From contig NZ_CP017448.1 in the NCBI RefSeq assembly GCF_001753165.1, positions 2,312,462 to 2,376,461 of the forward strand: a stretch of 64,000 bases of DNA, given 5' to 3'. Made by a program: the position numbers and the translations under genes. Shown one piece after another: positions 56,067 to 64,000 of the stretch. Positions within the stretch are counted from its first letter, which is position 1; every line of letters starts with the position of its first letter. The DNA comes from Acidihalobacter aeolianus (GTDB taxonomy: Bacteria; Pseudomonadota; Gammaproteobacteria; DSM-5130; Acidihalobacteraceae). The notes beneath the pieces were generated by a model. It worked only from the letters and a program-made list of their open reading frames with translations. It was not told the DNA's origin and ran no database searches.

Positions 56067-56630
56067 TCAGAGCGACTCGATCCAGGCCTCCAGCCTCTCC
56101 GCCTCGCGGGCCATGAACACAGGATCGGCATACACACTGCCCAGCAGTGTGATGCCCTGGCAGACTGCGAGCATGTGCATCGCCATGGCCTCCGGGTCAG
56201 CGACCTCCAGGCGTGACATCTGCGCGACCAGCCACTCGCGCAACACCTCGAACAGCGCAATCGCCTCCGCCTGCAGTTTGCGCTGAGTTTTGCTCAGATC
56301 CTGGGTCAGCGATCCCACTGGACAGCCATAGCGCAGCACTTCACCACGATTGTCGAGCATGACCTGCACGAAGCAGCGCAATGCCTCACGAGGTTCCGTG
56401 GCCGGATCTGACCATGCCTCCAACTGCTCGCTCAGGCGCGATCTGCGGCTGGCGATAACTGCGGAAAGGATATCGTCCTTACTCTTGAAGTAGTAATAGA
56501 AATTGCCGCGCGAGAGATCCGCTGCCTGTGCGATGTCACTGAATGAGGTCTGGTTATAGCCCTGGTGATAGAACAGCTCATCGGCTGCTTCCACGATACG
56601 CTGACGATTGAGATCACCCTTCGATCCCAT
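56067..56630 (-). CDS. TetR-family transcriptional regulator
   Basis: A 187-residue repressor: an N-terminal helix-turn-helix (TSFSDIAQAADLSRGNFYYYFKSK, within residues 28-51) and a C-terminal ligand domain. Its likely operator is in the 186 bases up to the nicotinate phosphoribosyltransferase gene, where an 11-bp inverted repeat is found at 56672-56711. It is convergent with the flippase-like gene, 7 bases away. Confidence 0.93.
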   Translation of the reverse strand: MGSKGDLNRQRIVEAADELFYHQGYNQTSFSDIAQAADLSRGNFYYYFKSKDDILSAVIASRRSRLSEQLEAWSDPATEPREALRCFVQVMLDNRGEVLRYGCPVGSLTQDLSKTQRKLQAEAIALFEVLREWLVAQMSRLEVADPEAMAMHMLAVCQGITLLGSVYADPVFMAREAERLEAWIESL

Positions 56631-56671
56631 AAATGAATGCTTCTTGTCGCTGAGTTCGCATCAAGTATAAC

Positions 56672-56711
56672 GCTTCGCCCGGCGTCCGCGGACGCGGACA
56701 CCGGGCGAAGC
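56672..56711. promoter_or_regulatory. Inverted repeat between tetR and pncB
   Basis: GCTTCGCCCGG (56672-56682) and its exact complement (56701-56711) enclose a second palindrome, CGTCCGCGGACG (56683-56694). Its location between divergent genes makes it a candidate operator for the TetR protein, but a stable hairpin in either transcript is equally possible. Confidence 0.5.
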
Positions 56712-56808
56712 CGCCAAGTTTGCCGCAACACCAGCGGCCGTCGATAGCCTGCGTTGCGATATATCATCGCAGCCAGCAGCGAGCGGCGCGCTTACGCAGA
56801 GGAGTAAG

Positions 56809-56850
56809 ATGACCCGATGTTCCAAGCGACACACGGGGCAGCTGCTGTGA
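56809..56850 (+). promoter_or_regulatory. Possible 13-codon leader ORF overlapping the pncB start
   Basis: The good ribosome binding site GAGGAG lies upstream of ATG 56809, which opens a 13-codon frame ending in TGA at 56848-56850. That stop overlaps GTG 56847, an in-frame alternative start of the nicotinate phosphoribosyltransferase. Translation may thus be coupled through this leader. Confidence 0.4.
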
Positions 56851-58190
56851 CTGAATGCGTCTCCAAAACGCCACTCATGACCGATCTGTATCAGCTGACC
56901 ATGATGCAGACCTATCTTGCGCGCGGCATGACCGAGCGTGCCGTGTTCGAATTTTTCGTCCGCAGCCTGCCTGCAGAGCGCAGATTTCTGCTGTCCGCCG
57001 GACTCGAACAGGTGGTCGAGTTTCTCGCCTCGCTGCATTTCGAGGATGACGAACTCACCTGGCTTGAACGCGAGGGACATGCCGACAGCCGCCTGATCGA
57101 CTACCTTGCACAAGTCCACTTTACCGGCGACATCGACGCCATGCCGGAAGGCACCGTGTTCTTTCCCGACGAGCCGATCCTGCGCATCACCGCGCCCCTG
57201 CCGCTGGCGCAACTGGTCGAGAGTCGTGTCCTCAGCCTGCTCCATTTTGCGACCCTGATCGCATCCAAGGCGGCACGCGTGCGACTGGCGGCGGAGGATC
57301 GTCTGCTGGTCGACTTCGGCATGCGCCGCGCGCACGGCAGCGAGGCCGGCGTACTCGCCGCCCGTTCGGCCTATCTCGCGGGGTTCGACGGCACTGCCAC
57401 AGTGTTGGCCGGCAAGTCGTTCGGCATCCCCCTGTTCGGCACCATGGCGCATTCCTTCGTCATCGCGCACGAACGCGAGATGGATGCGTTCGAAACCTAC
57501 GCCAGGAATCATCCGGACAATACCGTGCTGCTGATCGACAGCTACGACACGCTGGAAGGCGCGCGCAAGGCCGTGAGGCTCGCCGAACGCCTGCGCGGCA
57601 GCGGAATTCGCATCCGCGGCGTGCGCCTGGACAGCGGCGACCTGGCCACGCTCTCGCGCGGCGTGCGCGACATACTCGATGCCGGAGGACTCGGCGACGC
57701 AACCGTCTTCGCCAGCGGCAACCTCGACGAACATGCGATCCGTGCCCTGCTCGCGAAAGGTGCCCCTATCGACGGTTTCGGCGTCGGCACGCGCATGGAC
57801 GTTTCCGCCGATGCGCCCTATCTGGATTGCGCCTATAAGCTGCAGGAATACGCGGGACAGGCGCGGCGCAAACGCGCGGAGGGCAAGACGACCTGGCCCG
57901 GACGCAAGCAGGTCTACCGGCACTATTCGGCTGACGGCCGCATGGCGGGCGACTGCCTGACTCTTGAGGACGACCCGCAGCAGGGCGAGCCGCTGCTCCG
58001 GCCGGTGATGCGCGAGGGTCGGTTGCTCGCGCCACTGCCCACGCTGGCGGACGCACGCGAGCATACCCAGGCACAGCTCGAGCGGCTAACGCAGACCCTG
58101 CGTGAACTGACGCCAGGGCCATCGGATTACCCGGTAGACATCTCGCCGGCGCTCAGCGAGCTTGTGCGTACGCTGGATTCGGCAGCCTGA
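56817..58190 (+). CDS. pncB: Nicotinate phosphoribosyltransferase
   Basis: PncB condenses nicotinate with PRPP in NAD salvage. The 457 residues have LMTDLYQLTMMQTYL at the N-terminus, FEFFVRSLPAERRFLLSAG, VDFGMRRAHG, and the phosphate-binding RLDSGDLATLSRGVRDILDAG. All the conserved blocks seem intact. The start may be ATG 56817 or GTG 56847; the second is supported by overlap with a short leader ORF. It converges with htpG at a strong hairpin. Confidence 0.95.
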   Translation: MFQATHGAAAVTECVSKTPLMTDLYQLTMMQTYLARGMTERAVFEFFVRSLPAERRFLLSAGLEQVVEFLASLHFEDDELTWLEREGHADSRLIDYLAQVHFTGDIDAMPEGTVFFPDEPILRITAPLPLAQLVESRVLSLLHFATLIASKAARVRLAAEDRLLVDFGMRRAHGSEAGVLAARSAYLAGFDGTATVLAGKSFGIPLFGTMAHSFVIAHEREMDAFETYARNHPDNTVLLIDSYDTLEGARKAVRLAERLRGSGIRIRGVRLDSGDLATLSRGVRDILDAGGLGDATVFASGNLDEHAIRALLAKGAPIDGFGVGTRMDVSADAPYLDCAYKLQEYAGQARRKRAEGKTTWPGRKQVYRHYSADGRMAGDCLTLEDDPQQGEPLLRPVMREGRLLAPLPTLADAREHTQAQLERLTQTLRELTPGPSDYPVDISPALSELVRTLDSAA

Positions 58191-58202
58191 TAGCCGTCCA
58201 GG

Positions 58203-58232
58203 GCCTGTTCCCCGGCCGACCGGGGAACAGGC
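58203..58232. terminator. Bidirectional hairpin between pncB and htpG
   Basis: GCCTGTTCCCCGG (58203-58215) and its exact complement (58220-58232) form a 13-bp stem around CCGA. It lies between two convergent genes. No long T-run follows on either strand, so it may act as a weak terminator or a protective 3' hairpin. Confidence 0.6.
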
Positions 58233-58242
58233 GACCTTCGCG

Positions 58243-60135
58243 CTAGCCTGCCAGAGCCAGCATCAACTGGTTCAGCCGCGACACGAAGCCGGCCGGATCT
58301 TCCAACTGCCCACCCTCGGCCAGCACGGCCTGGTCGAACAGCAGGCGTGCCCATTCGTCGAAGCGCGTGGCATCCTGCTCGGCACCCAGCCGGGCGACCA
58401 TCGGATGGCCGGGATTGATCTCCAGCACCGGCTTGCTGCCCGGCATCTCGTGCCCGGCTTGCTTGAGCAGCTGCTGCATGTACAACGCCATGTCGTGTTC
58501 GCCGAGGACGATGCAGGCGGGCGAGCTGGTCAATCTATGCGATACGCGCACCGACTCGACCTTGTCGCCGAGCACGTCCTTGACGCGCGCAACCAGATCC
58601 TTGGCCTCGGTCTCGATCTCTTCCTGCGCCTTGCGTTCTTCCTCGGACTCGACGGCACCGAGATCGAGATCGCCCTTGGCGACCGACTGGAACTGCTTGC
58701 CGTCGAACTCATTCAAGTTACCCATCAGCCACTCGTCGACGCGGTCGTACATCAGCAGCACCTCGATACCCTTCTTGCGCAGCAGCTCGAGATGCGGGCT
58801 GTTCTTCGCCGCCATGAAGGAATCGGCGGTGATGTAGTAGATCTTGTCCTGTCCTTCGGGCATGCGCGCAATGTAGTCGCGCAGCGAAACCGTCTGCGTC
58901 TCGGTGTCGGTGTGCGTGCTGGCAAAGCGCAGCAGTCCGGCAATGGTTTCGCGGTTGGCGAAATCTTCTGCCGGCCCTTCCTTGAGCACGCGGCCGAATT
59001 CGTCCCAGAATTTCTGGTAATCCTCGGGGCGCTTCTCCGCCATGTCCTCGAGCATACCCAGCAGCTTCTTCACCGAGCCGGCGCGGATCTGTTCGATCAC
59101 CCGGTTGTCCTGCAGGATCTCGCGCGACACGTTCAGCGGCAGATCGGCCGAATCCACCACGCCGCGCACAAAGCGCAGATAGCGCGGCATCAGGTGTTCT
59201 GCGTCGTCCATGATGAACACGCGCTGCACATAGAGCTTGAGACCATGGGTGTGATCGCGGTCCCACAGGTCGAACGGCGCCTTGGTCGGCACATACAGCA
59301 GGCTGGTGTATTCGAGCTTGCCCTCGACGCGGTTGTGGGTCCAGGCCAGGGGTTCGCCAAAGTCGTGGGCCACGTGCTTGTAGAAGGCCTTGTACTCGTC
59401 CTCGCTGATTTCCGACTTGGAGCGCTGCCACAGCGCGGAGGCCTTGTTCACGGTCTCCCATTCCTCGCCGGGCTTGCCTTCGTCGTCACGCTTGCGCATG
59501 CGGATCGGCAGCGGGACGTGGTCGGAATACTTGGTGACGATGCTGCGCAGGCGCCAGTCGTTGAGCAGATCCTCGCGCTCGTCCTCGCGCAGGTGCAGCA
59601 CGATCTCGGTCCCTCGCTGCGGGACTTCCACGGTTTCGAGCGTATAGCTGCCGGTACCCTCGGATTCCCAGCGCACGCCATGCTCCGCGCCCATGCCTGC
59701 GCGACGCGTGGTCAGCACCACCCGGTCGGCGACGATGAACGCCGAATAGAAGCCGACGCCGAACTGACCGATCAGCCGGGTATCCTTGGCCTGATCACCG
59801 GTCAGCTGGCTGAAGAATTCACGTGTGCCGGACTTGGCGATGGTGCCGATATTGGCAACCACCTCGTCGCGATTCATGCCGATGCCGTTGTCGCGCACGG
59901 TCAGCGTGCCCGCCTCGGCGTCGAACTCGACATCCACCTGTAGATTGTTGTCGCCCTCGTACAAGGCGTCGTCGGTCAGTGCCTCGAAACGCAGCTTGTC
60001 GCAGGCATCCGAAGCATTGGAGATCAGTTCGCGAAGAAAGATCTCCTTGTTCGAGTACAGCGAGTGAATCATCAGCTTGAGCAGCTGATTGACTTCCGTC
60101 TGAAAGGCGAGCGTTTCCTTGGTTGAGCTGTTCAT
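58243..60135 (-). CDS. htpG: Hsp90-family chaperone HtpG
   Basis: HtpG is the cytosolic ATP-dependent Hsp90 chaperone. The 630 residues open with [37 protein letters not shown]-type text, and the ATPase Bergerat-fold motifs ([15 protein letters not shown]) are present. The middle and C-terminal dimerisation domains are of full length. I start it at ATG 60135, with GAGAAGG upstream. A sigma-32 type promoter lies about 60 bases above. Confidence 0.98.
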   Translation of the reverse strand: MNSSTKETLAFQTEVNQLLKLMIHSLYSNKEIFLRELISNASDACDKLRFEALTDDALYEGDNNLQVDVEFDAEAGTLTVRDNGIGMNRDEVVANIGTIAKSGTREFFSQLTGDQAKDTRLIGQFGVGFYSAFIVADRVVLTTRRAGMGAEHGVRWESEGTGSYTLETVEVPQRGTEIVLHLREDEREDLLNDWRLRSIVTKYSDHVPLPIRMRKRDDEGKPGEEWETVNKASALWQRSKSEISEDEYKAFYKHVAHDFGEPLAWTHNRVEGKLEYTSLLYVPTKAPFDLWDRDHTHGLKLYVQRVFIMDDAEHLMPRYLRFVRGVVDSADLPLNVSREILQDNRVIEQIRAGSVKKLLGMLEDMAEKRPEDYQKFWDEFGRVLKEGPAEDFANRETIAGLLRFASTHTDTETQTVSLRDYIARMPEGQDKIYYITADSFMAAKNSPHLELLRKKGIEVLLMYDRVDEWLMGNLNEFDGKQFQSVAKGDLDLGAVESEEERKAQEEIETEAKDLVARVKDVLGDKVESVRVSHRLTSSPACIVLGEHDMALYMQQLLKQAGHEMPGSKPVLEINPGHPMVARLGAEQDATRFDEWARLLFDQAVLAEGGQLEDPAGFVSRLNQLMLALAG

Positions 60136-60189
60136 GCCTTCTCCCATTAAATCAGTGTCCCGGCCCCACCTCTCGGGTACCAGGACGAT

Positions 60190-60217
60190 TTATGGGGGGA
60201 AATACGCGGATTTCAAG
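60190..60217 (-). promoter_or_regulatory. Sigma-32 (heat-shock) promoter of htpG
   Basis: On the minus strand CTTGAAA (60211-60217) is followed after 13 bases by CCCCATAA (60190-60197). This matches the sigma-32 consensus CTTGAA-N13-CCCCAT-T closely, and it stands about 55 bases upstream of the htpG start. Confidence 0.85.
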
Positions 60218-60300
60218 CTCAGGGCGATGCATGCCCCGGCAAAATGTGACATATTCCCGGCCGGCGCAGAAACAATCACACAAAAGAATCGGAGATCCGC

Positions 60301-61470
60301 ATGGCAGACGGGGGCACCCCGCTCGGAGACGGCGCTCAGCGACAAGAAGCCCCTCCAGATGCCTTCGACCGCATCAAGCGCAGGATGGCGTTGCTGGGCA
60401 TGTCGTGCGGCGGGATCGCCAGCCTCACCGCAGCCGTCCTCGTGCACCGCGTGGGTCTGTTCAACCCGGTCGACGCCCGCATCCTGCCACTGCTCGGCAC
60501 GACGCTGCTGCTTCTCACCGTCGCCCTCTGGCGACGGCCGTTGCTGCTGCCGTGGATAGAACGTATCGCCTGGGGGCTGTTGACCGCCTATCTGCTGACG
60601 GCCCTTGCCTACAAGACGTTTCACTACCCCTTCGGCTCCGGGCCGCTCGGCGCCCGCAACTTTTGGTTTTTCCTGTCTTATCTGCTCGCTTTTCTGATCT
60701 GGTCGCCACGCAACGCACTGTTCGCCAGCCTGGCGGTCACGCTGGCACTGGTCATCCTCGCCCTGTGGACCGGAATCGCAACGGGCGGGCGCAACGTCTC
60801 GCTGCTGGCGTCGATGACCCAGCTCGTCGCCGCAAGCATCGTGTATATCTTCACGCACTTCAGCTTCGCGCAACTGAGGCCGCAGTATGCGCGCATGCGC
60901 ACGCTGGCCTTTTCCGACCCGCTGACCGGCTGCGCCAATCGAAGGCGTGCCGAGGAACTGCTGGCGCATGAAGTCACCCGAGCCAAGCGCTACGGTCGTC
61001 CGCTGTCGGTGATCCTGTTCGATCTCGACCACTTCAAACAGGTCAACGACCAGCACGGCCACGCCATCGGCGACGCGGTGCTGCGCGCGGTGACTCACGC
61101 CGTACGCGAAGATCTGCGCACACTCGACCATTTGGCCCGCTGGGGAGGGGAGGAGTTTCTGATCATTGCGCCAGAAATCTCGCAGCCGCGTGCGCTGCAA
61201 TTCGGCGAACGCTTACGCAAACGGATCAGTGTCCTGCGCGTCGGTGGCAGGGTACAACCGACAGCGAGCTTTGGCGTCGCCAGCTACCGCATAGGTGACA
61301 CGGTCGACAACCTGGTGCAACGGGCGGATCGCGCCATGTATCTCGCCAAGAGTCTGGGTCGTAACCGGGTGGAACAGGAACGTCCGCAAACCGCGGCACA
61401 AACGAACGAGGCCCATGACGAACATCCCGCTGCAGAGACCGAAGACGATCAGCTAGCGCTGGAGGAATGA
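60301..61470 (+). CDS. Membrane-bound diguanylate cyclase (GGDEF)
   Basis: A 389-residue protein with about six N-terminal membrane helices (residues 30-195) and a C-terminal GGDEF domain. The active site is WGGEEF, and the inhibitory-site motif RxxD (RTLD) lies five residues before it, so both catalysis of c-di-GMP from GTP and product inhibition are expected. FDLDHFKQVND is the metal-binding segment. It could feed the MshEN glycosyltransferase at the other end of the window, but this is speculation. Its 3' end overlaps ogt on the other strand. Confidence 0.95.
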   Translation: MADGGTPLGDGAQRQEAPPDAFDRIKRRMALLGMSCGGIASLTAAVLVHRVGLFNPVDARILPLLGTTLLLLTVALWRRPLLLPWIERIAWGLLTAYLLTALAYKTFHYPFGSGPLGARNFWFFLSYLLAFLIWSPRNALFASLAVTLALVILALWTGIATGGRNVSLLASMTQLVAASIVYIFTHFSFAQLRPQYARMRTLAFSDPLTGCANRRRAEELLAHEVTRAKRYGRPLSVILFDLDHFKQVNDQHGHAIGDAVLRAVTHAVREDLRTLDHLARWGGEEFLIIAPEISQPRALQFGERLRKRISVLRVGGRVQPTASFGVASYRIGDTVDNLVQRADRAMYLAKSLGRNRVEQERPQTAAQTNEAHDEHPAAETEDDQLALEE

Positions 61471-61991
61471 GCCTGAACTGTGGCACCCTCGTGCGCTAGA
61501 ATCGCCCGCTTGACCCGCAACAGCCGGCTGTCCGTATCGGTCGCTCCGCCATAACCGCCCCAGCCATTCGAGGAAACCACACGATGGCACGGCACCACCA
61601 GCGCCCAGGGATTAGCACGACAGGCCTGGGCCACGGCGCGTGGACCGCTGCCCAGTGCTGCAGCCAAGGTGCCATAGCTGCGCACCTCACCCGTCGGGAT
61701 CGCACATAACGCGGCCCACACGCGACGTTGGAATGGCGTGCCCAATGCTTCCGTCAGCGGCAGGTCGAAACCCTGTGCCGGGTCCTGGAGATAACGCTCG
61801 ATCTGACTACGGCAGCGCTCCAGCAGCACCCTCTCCGTTGTCGTCAACGGACCACCTTCGGGGGTGACATCGCTTTCCGCAGTCAGCCAGTCCAGACCGG
61901 TCAGACGATCGCTTTCTGCATGCACGCCGAGCGTAGCCCAGGGCATCGGCAATGCACCGATCAGCCTTGAAGTCATAACGGGCTCGTGCAT
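61449..61991 (-). CDS. ogt: Methylated-DNA--protein-cysteine methyltransferase
   Basis: Repairs O6-alkylguanine by irreversible transfer to its own Cys. The active site PCHRVV is present, with YGTLAAALGSGPRAVAQACRANP as the DNA-binding helix-turn-helix before it. About 180 residues from ATG 61991; an in-frame GTG at 62003 is possible but less well placed behind GGTGG. It is convergent with the GGDEF gene, overlapping by 22 bases. Confidence 0.94.
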   Translation of the reverse strand: MHEPVMTSRLIGALPMPWATLGVHAESDRLTGLDWLTAESDVTPEGGPLTTTERVLLERCRSQIERYLQDPAQGFDLPLTEALGTPFQRRVWAALCAIPTGEVRSYGTLAAALGSGPRAVAQACRANPWALVVPCHRVVSSNGWGGYGGATDTDSRLLRVKRAILAHEGATVQAHSSSAS

Positions 61992-62027
61992 GTCAGGACC
62001 CACCGTTTGGATCGCAGCGTAGCGAGT

Positions 62028-63911
62028 TCAGGTACCGGCTGAGGCGTTCCCGTCCGACGCCTGCTTGCCCAGCTCCGCCAATTTCTGTTTAAGGAAGGCC
62101 ACTCGGCCCGGGGCCTTGGTGCGCGCGAGAAGATCTCGGAGAATTCGACGCGCATCGCCTGTCAATCCGCCCTTCGCAAGCACCTGCGCCGCATTGTAAC
62201 GCGCTGTCTGACCCCACTGGTCGTAGGACTGCTGACCGCCGGCCGTTGCGGAATCGAGATACTGCCGGGCTGCTTCGCGATAATGGCCCATCGCCTGATA
62301 GGATTCTCCCTCCCAGAACAGCACCTCTCGGCGTTGCTGGGAGTCGTTCAGGTGCGGTAGTAGTGCCTGGAACAAAGCAATGGCCTGAGTGTTGAGCTTG
62401 AGCGACTGAAGATTGAACAACACCTGCATCAGACGGTCGGCCTGCGTCTTGTCGATGTTCTTACTGCCGTCGATCAGGTGCTTGAGCTGGGCCACACCAT
62501 CATCCGGTTTGCCACCAAGGATCAACACCCGCGCCACTCGCAACGACCAATCGAAGGCATTTTCGCCCGGCGGGGCCTGATTGACACCCACCATCAGCCT
62601 GGCGGCCAGCTTCAAATCATGTCGGTCAACCGCATCGTTGGCGAGCACCAGACGTACAGGTACCGGCAATGCTTCGAGTTTGGGAAAGGTCTTGGGAGCG
62701 GTGAGGAACAGGCGGTCGACCAGTTGCGTGCCATTCGGCTCGGCAAGCAGCGCCGTCAGTAGCCAACGAAATCCGGTCATACGCCCTTGCGGCGTCTGCC
62801 CAGTCAGCGCCAACATCGCGTTATAGGCCCGCGCCTGCAGGGCTTGCCCTGCCTTGCCCGCGGCACCTGCCGCCTTTTCCCAGGCGGTGTCATCGCCGAG
62901 CAGGATGCGGTTGCGATTGCCCAAGGCTTCGCCTTCCTCGCGATAGGTCGCCCACAACGTATCACCGTCGTATGGCAACAACGGGCTCATCGGCACACTG
63001 GGCGCAAGGGCAAGATAGTGCTCCAGTGCCCGCATCGCGGCTGGCCAGTCTTGCAATTGCAGTGCGGCGGCAGCCGATACCGCCCACAAACGTGCAGCAG
63101 CCGTTTGCACAACGCCCTTGGCCTGCGCGGCATCCATCGCCTCCTGCTCGATCTTGGCGGCAGGCAGGGAACCGGCCTTCAAACTGGCCAACAGAAACAG
63201 CCAGCGTGACGCGCTGTTCCCCGACTTCAACAGGGCCAACGCGTAGCGCGGCTCGCCGACGCGCAGCCAGACGCGCGACATGACCTCGCGTTCGCGATTG
63301 TCCGTAAGCGGGTAATCGGCCTGATACTGCAGCAAGGCCAGACGTGCGTCGTCGGCCTGGTCGCTTTCCAGGTAGGCCTCGATCAGGAGACGCCGCCACA
63401 ATCGGACGGAAGAGTCGGCAGGGATGGCGCCGCCCCCCCAGAGGAGATCCAGCAAGGTGCGGCGAGCTTCCTTGCCACGATGCAGCTTCAGCCAGGCGCG
63501 GGCTGCGTCCGTCTGCAGGGCGTCGCGCGCATCCGCAGCAAGCGAAGAGGGCAGTTGCCGCGCCTCATCGGCAATTTCCTGCCATCGTCCGGCGCGCGTG
63601 AGCAGTTCGAATTTAAGCTGCTCCCACTGCAGCCAGCGCTTGGAATGTTGTGCGTAGGGAGGTTGCCCGGCGTGGATGGAGGCCAAGGCGAGGTCGACTG
63701 CCCCTGCCTGCGCATAGGCCTTCACCTGCGAGAACGCAGCCGTGCTGCCCTCCAAGGGCTGCGCGGCTGCGACCGGTTTCTGATCCGCCAGTACGGCCGT
63801 ACCCGGCGCCAGCAGGGCCAGCAGCCCCCAGGCGACAAGCCACGTCCGGGCAGAGCGTCCGAAGCGGCAGAAAAACCGCGACACATCCCGCATCATGGGA
63901 CGTGCGCGCAT
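62028..63911 (-). CDS. Exported tetratricopeptide-repeat protein
   Basis: A protein of about 627 residues with a signal peptide (basic start, hydrophobic LVAWGLLALLAPGTAVLA) and many degenerate TPR-like helix pairs over its length. It is probably periplasmic. The start is uncertain: ATG 63911 lies 4 bases from the rplS stop and ATG 63896 is also possible. No enzyme domain is seen. Its position after rplS suggests read-through expression. The function is unknown. Confidence 0.82.
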   Translation of the reverse strand: MRARPMMRDVSRFFCRFGRSARTWLVAWGLLALLAPGTAVLADQKPVAAAQPLEGSTAAFSQVKAYAQAGAVDLALASIHAGQPPYAQHSKRWLQWEQLKFELLTRAGRWQEIADEARQLPSSLAADARDALQTDAARAWLKLHRGKEARRTLLDLLWGGGAIPADSSVRLWRRLLIEAYLESDQADDARLALLQYQADYPLTDNREREVMSRVWLRVGEPRYALALLKSGNSASRWLFLLASLKAGSLPAAKIEQEAMDAAQAKGVVQTAAARLWAVSAAAALQLQDWPAAMRALEHYLALAPSVPMSPLLPYDGDTLWATYREEGEALGNRNRILLGDDTAWEKAAGAAGKAGQALQARAYNAMLALTGQTPQGRMTGFRWLLTALLAEPNGTQLVDRLFLTAPKTFPKLEALPVPVRLVLANDAVDRHDLKLAARLMVGVNQAPPGENAFDWSLRVARVLILGGKPDDGVAQLKHLIDGSKNIDKTQADRLMQVLFNLQSLKLNTQAIALFQALLPHLNDSQQRREVLFWEGESYQAMGHYREAARQYLDSATAGGQQSYDQWGQTARYNAAQVLAKGGLTGDARRILRDLLARTKAPGRVAFLKQKLAELGKQASDGNASAGT

Positions 63912-63915
63912 CGAA

Positions 63916-64000
63916 TCAGAGCTTTTCCTTGATTCGAGCGGCCTTGCCGGTACGTCCACGCAGGTAGTACAGCTTGGCGCGACGGATATCGCCGCGGCGC
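63916..64000 (-). CDS. rplS: 50S ribosomal protein L19 (3' end only)
   Basis: The last 27 codons of rplS are visible, reading RRGDIRRAKLYYLRGR, then TGKAARIKEKL and a TGA at 63916-63918. This is the conserved C-terminus of L19. The gene runs off the right edge of the window. Confidence 0.95.
   Translation of the reverse strand, partial: RRGDIRRAKLYYLRGRTGKAARIKEKL

Noticed and set aside
58162-59943. 593-codon plus-strand ORF opposite htpG
   Set aside because: htpG is certain on the minus strand; this frame has no family features.

Overview
The window is GC-rich proteobacterial DNA, most likely from a gammaproteobacterium. The evidence is the Hsp15, YcgN and DotD/C families, the RfbBDAC gene order and a sigma-32 type htpG promoter. 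I cannot name the genus. About 1.1-45 kb is a very large surface-polysaccharide region; about 49-64 kb is ordinary chromosomal housekeeping sequence. No rRNA, tRNA or CRISPR array was seen.

1-4.9 kb (minus strand) holds a tight three-gene set: a BcsB-like periplasmic protein, a family 2 glycosyltransferase with an N-terminal MshEN domain that fits the cyclic-di-GMP binding motif, and a multi-spanning membrane protein that runs off the left edge. 5.6-9.9 kb is a sulfotransferase gene destroyed twice. One IS lies between its ribosome binding site and its start codon, and an IS66-type element with a perfect 8-bp target duplication splits the coding region. 10-20.7 kb (minus) encodes dTDP-rhamnose synthesis (rfbBDAC), a phosphohexomutase, a GT4 glycosyltransferase, an FkbH-like protein and GDP-6-deoxyhexose synthesis (gmd plus a reductase). 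20.87-23.64 kb is a wreck: an IS200-type element broken by an IS630-type element, a decayed rfbC copy, and a recombined partial duplicate of the GT4 and fkbH genes from 16-17 kb.

24-31 kb is visibly AT-richer and looks acquired. It carries a CDP-6-deoxyhexose pathway (rfbF, rfbG, a small cupin epimerase, an SDR reductase), a frameshifted DUF4214/double-GT32 gene and an FkbM methyltransferase. 30.4-36.2 kb is an ABC-transporter capsule export set (kpsT, kpsM, a KpsE-like protein and a KpsD/Wza-like lipoprotein) with manC. 36.2-44.8 kb is a 2418-residue reducing polyketide synthase followed by an alpha-oxoamine synthase, an arrangement like the rhizobial rkpA/rkpG genes. Together these suggest a capsule of 6-deoxyhexoses exported by an ABC transporter, with a dedicated polyketide-type lipid made beside it.

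44.9-45.5 kb has an RRM protein and a cold-shock protein. 45.7-48 kb is a relic of a type IVB (Dot/Icm or IncI-type) secretion/conjugation locus (dotD, dotC, truncated dotB) with clustered palindromes. 48.2-64 kb carries a cytochrome c, a MITE-like element, hslR, a GST, ycgN, a HugZ-like protein, a Sel1 protein, a GT4-deacetylase-flippase-like operon, a TetR regulator, nicotinate phosphoribosyltransferase, htpG, a diguanylate cyclase, ogt, a TPR protein and the end of rplS.
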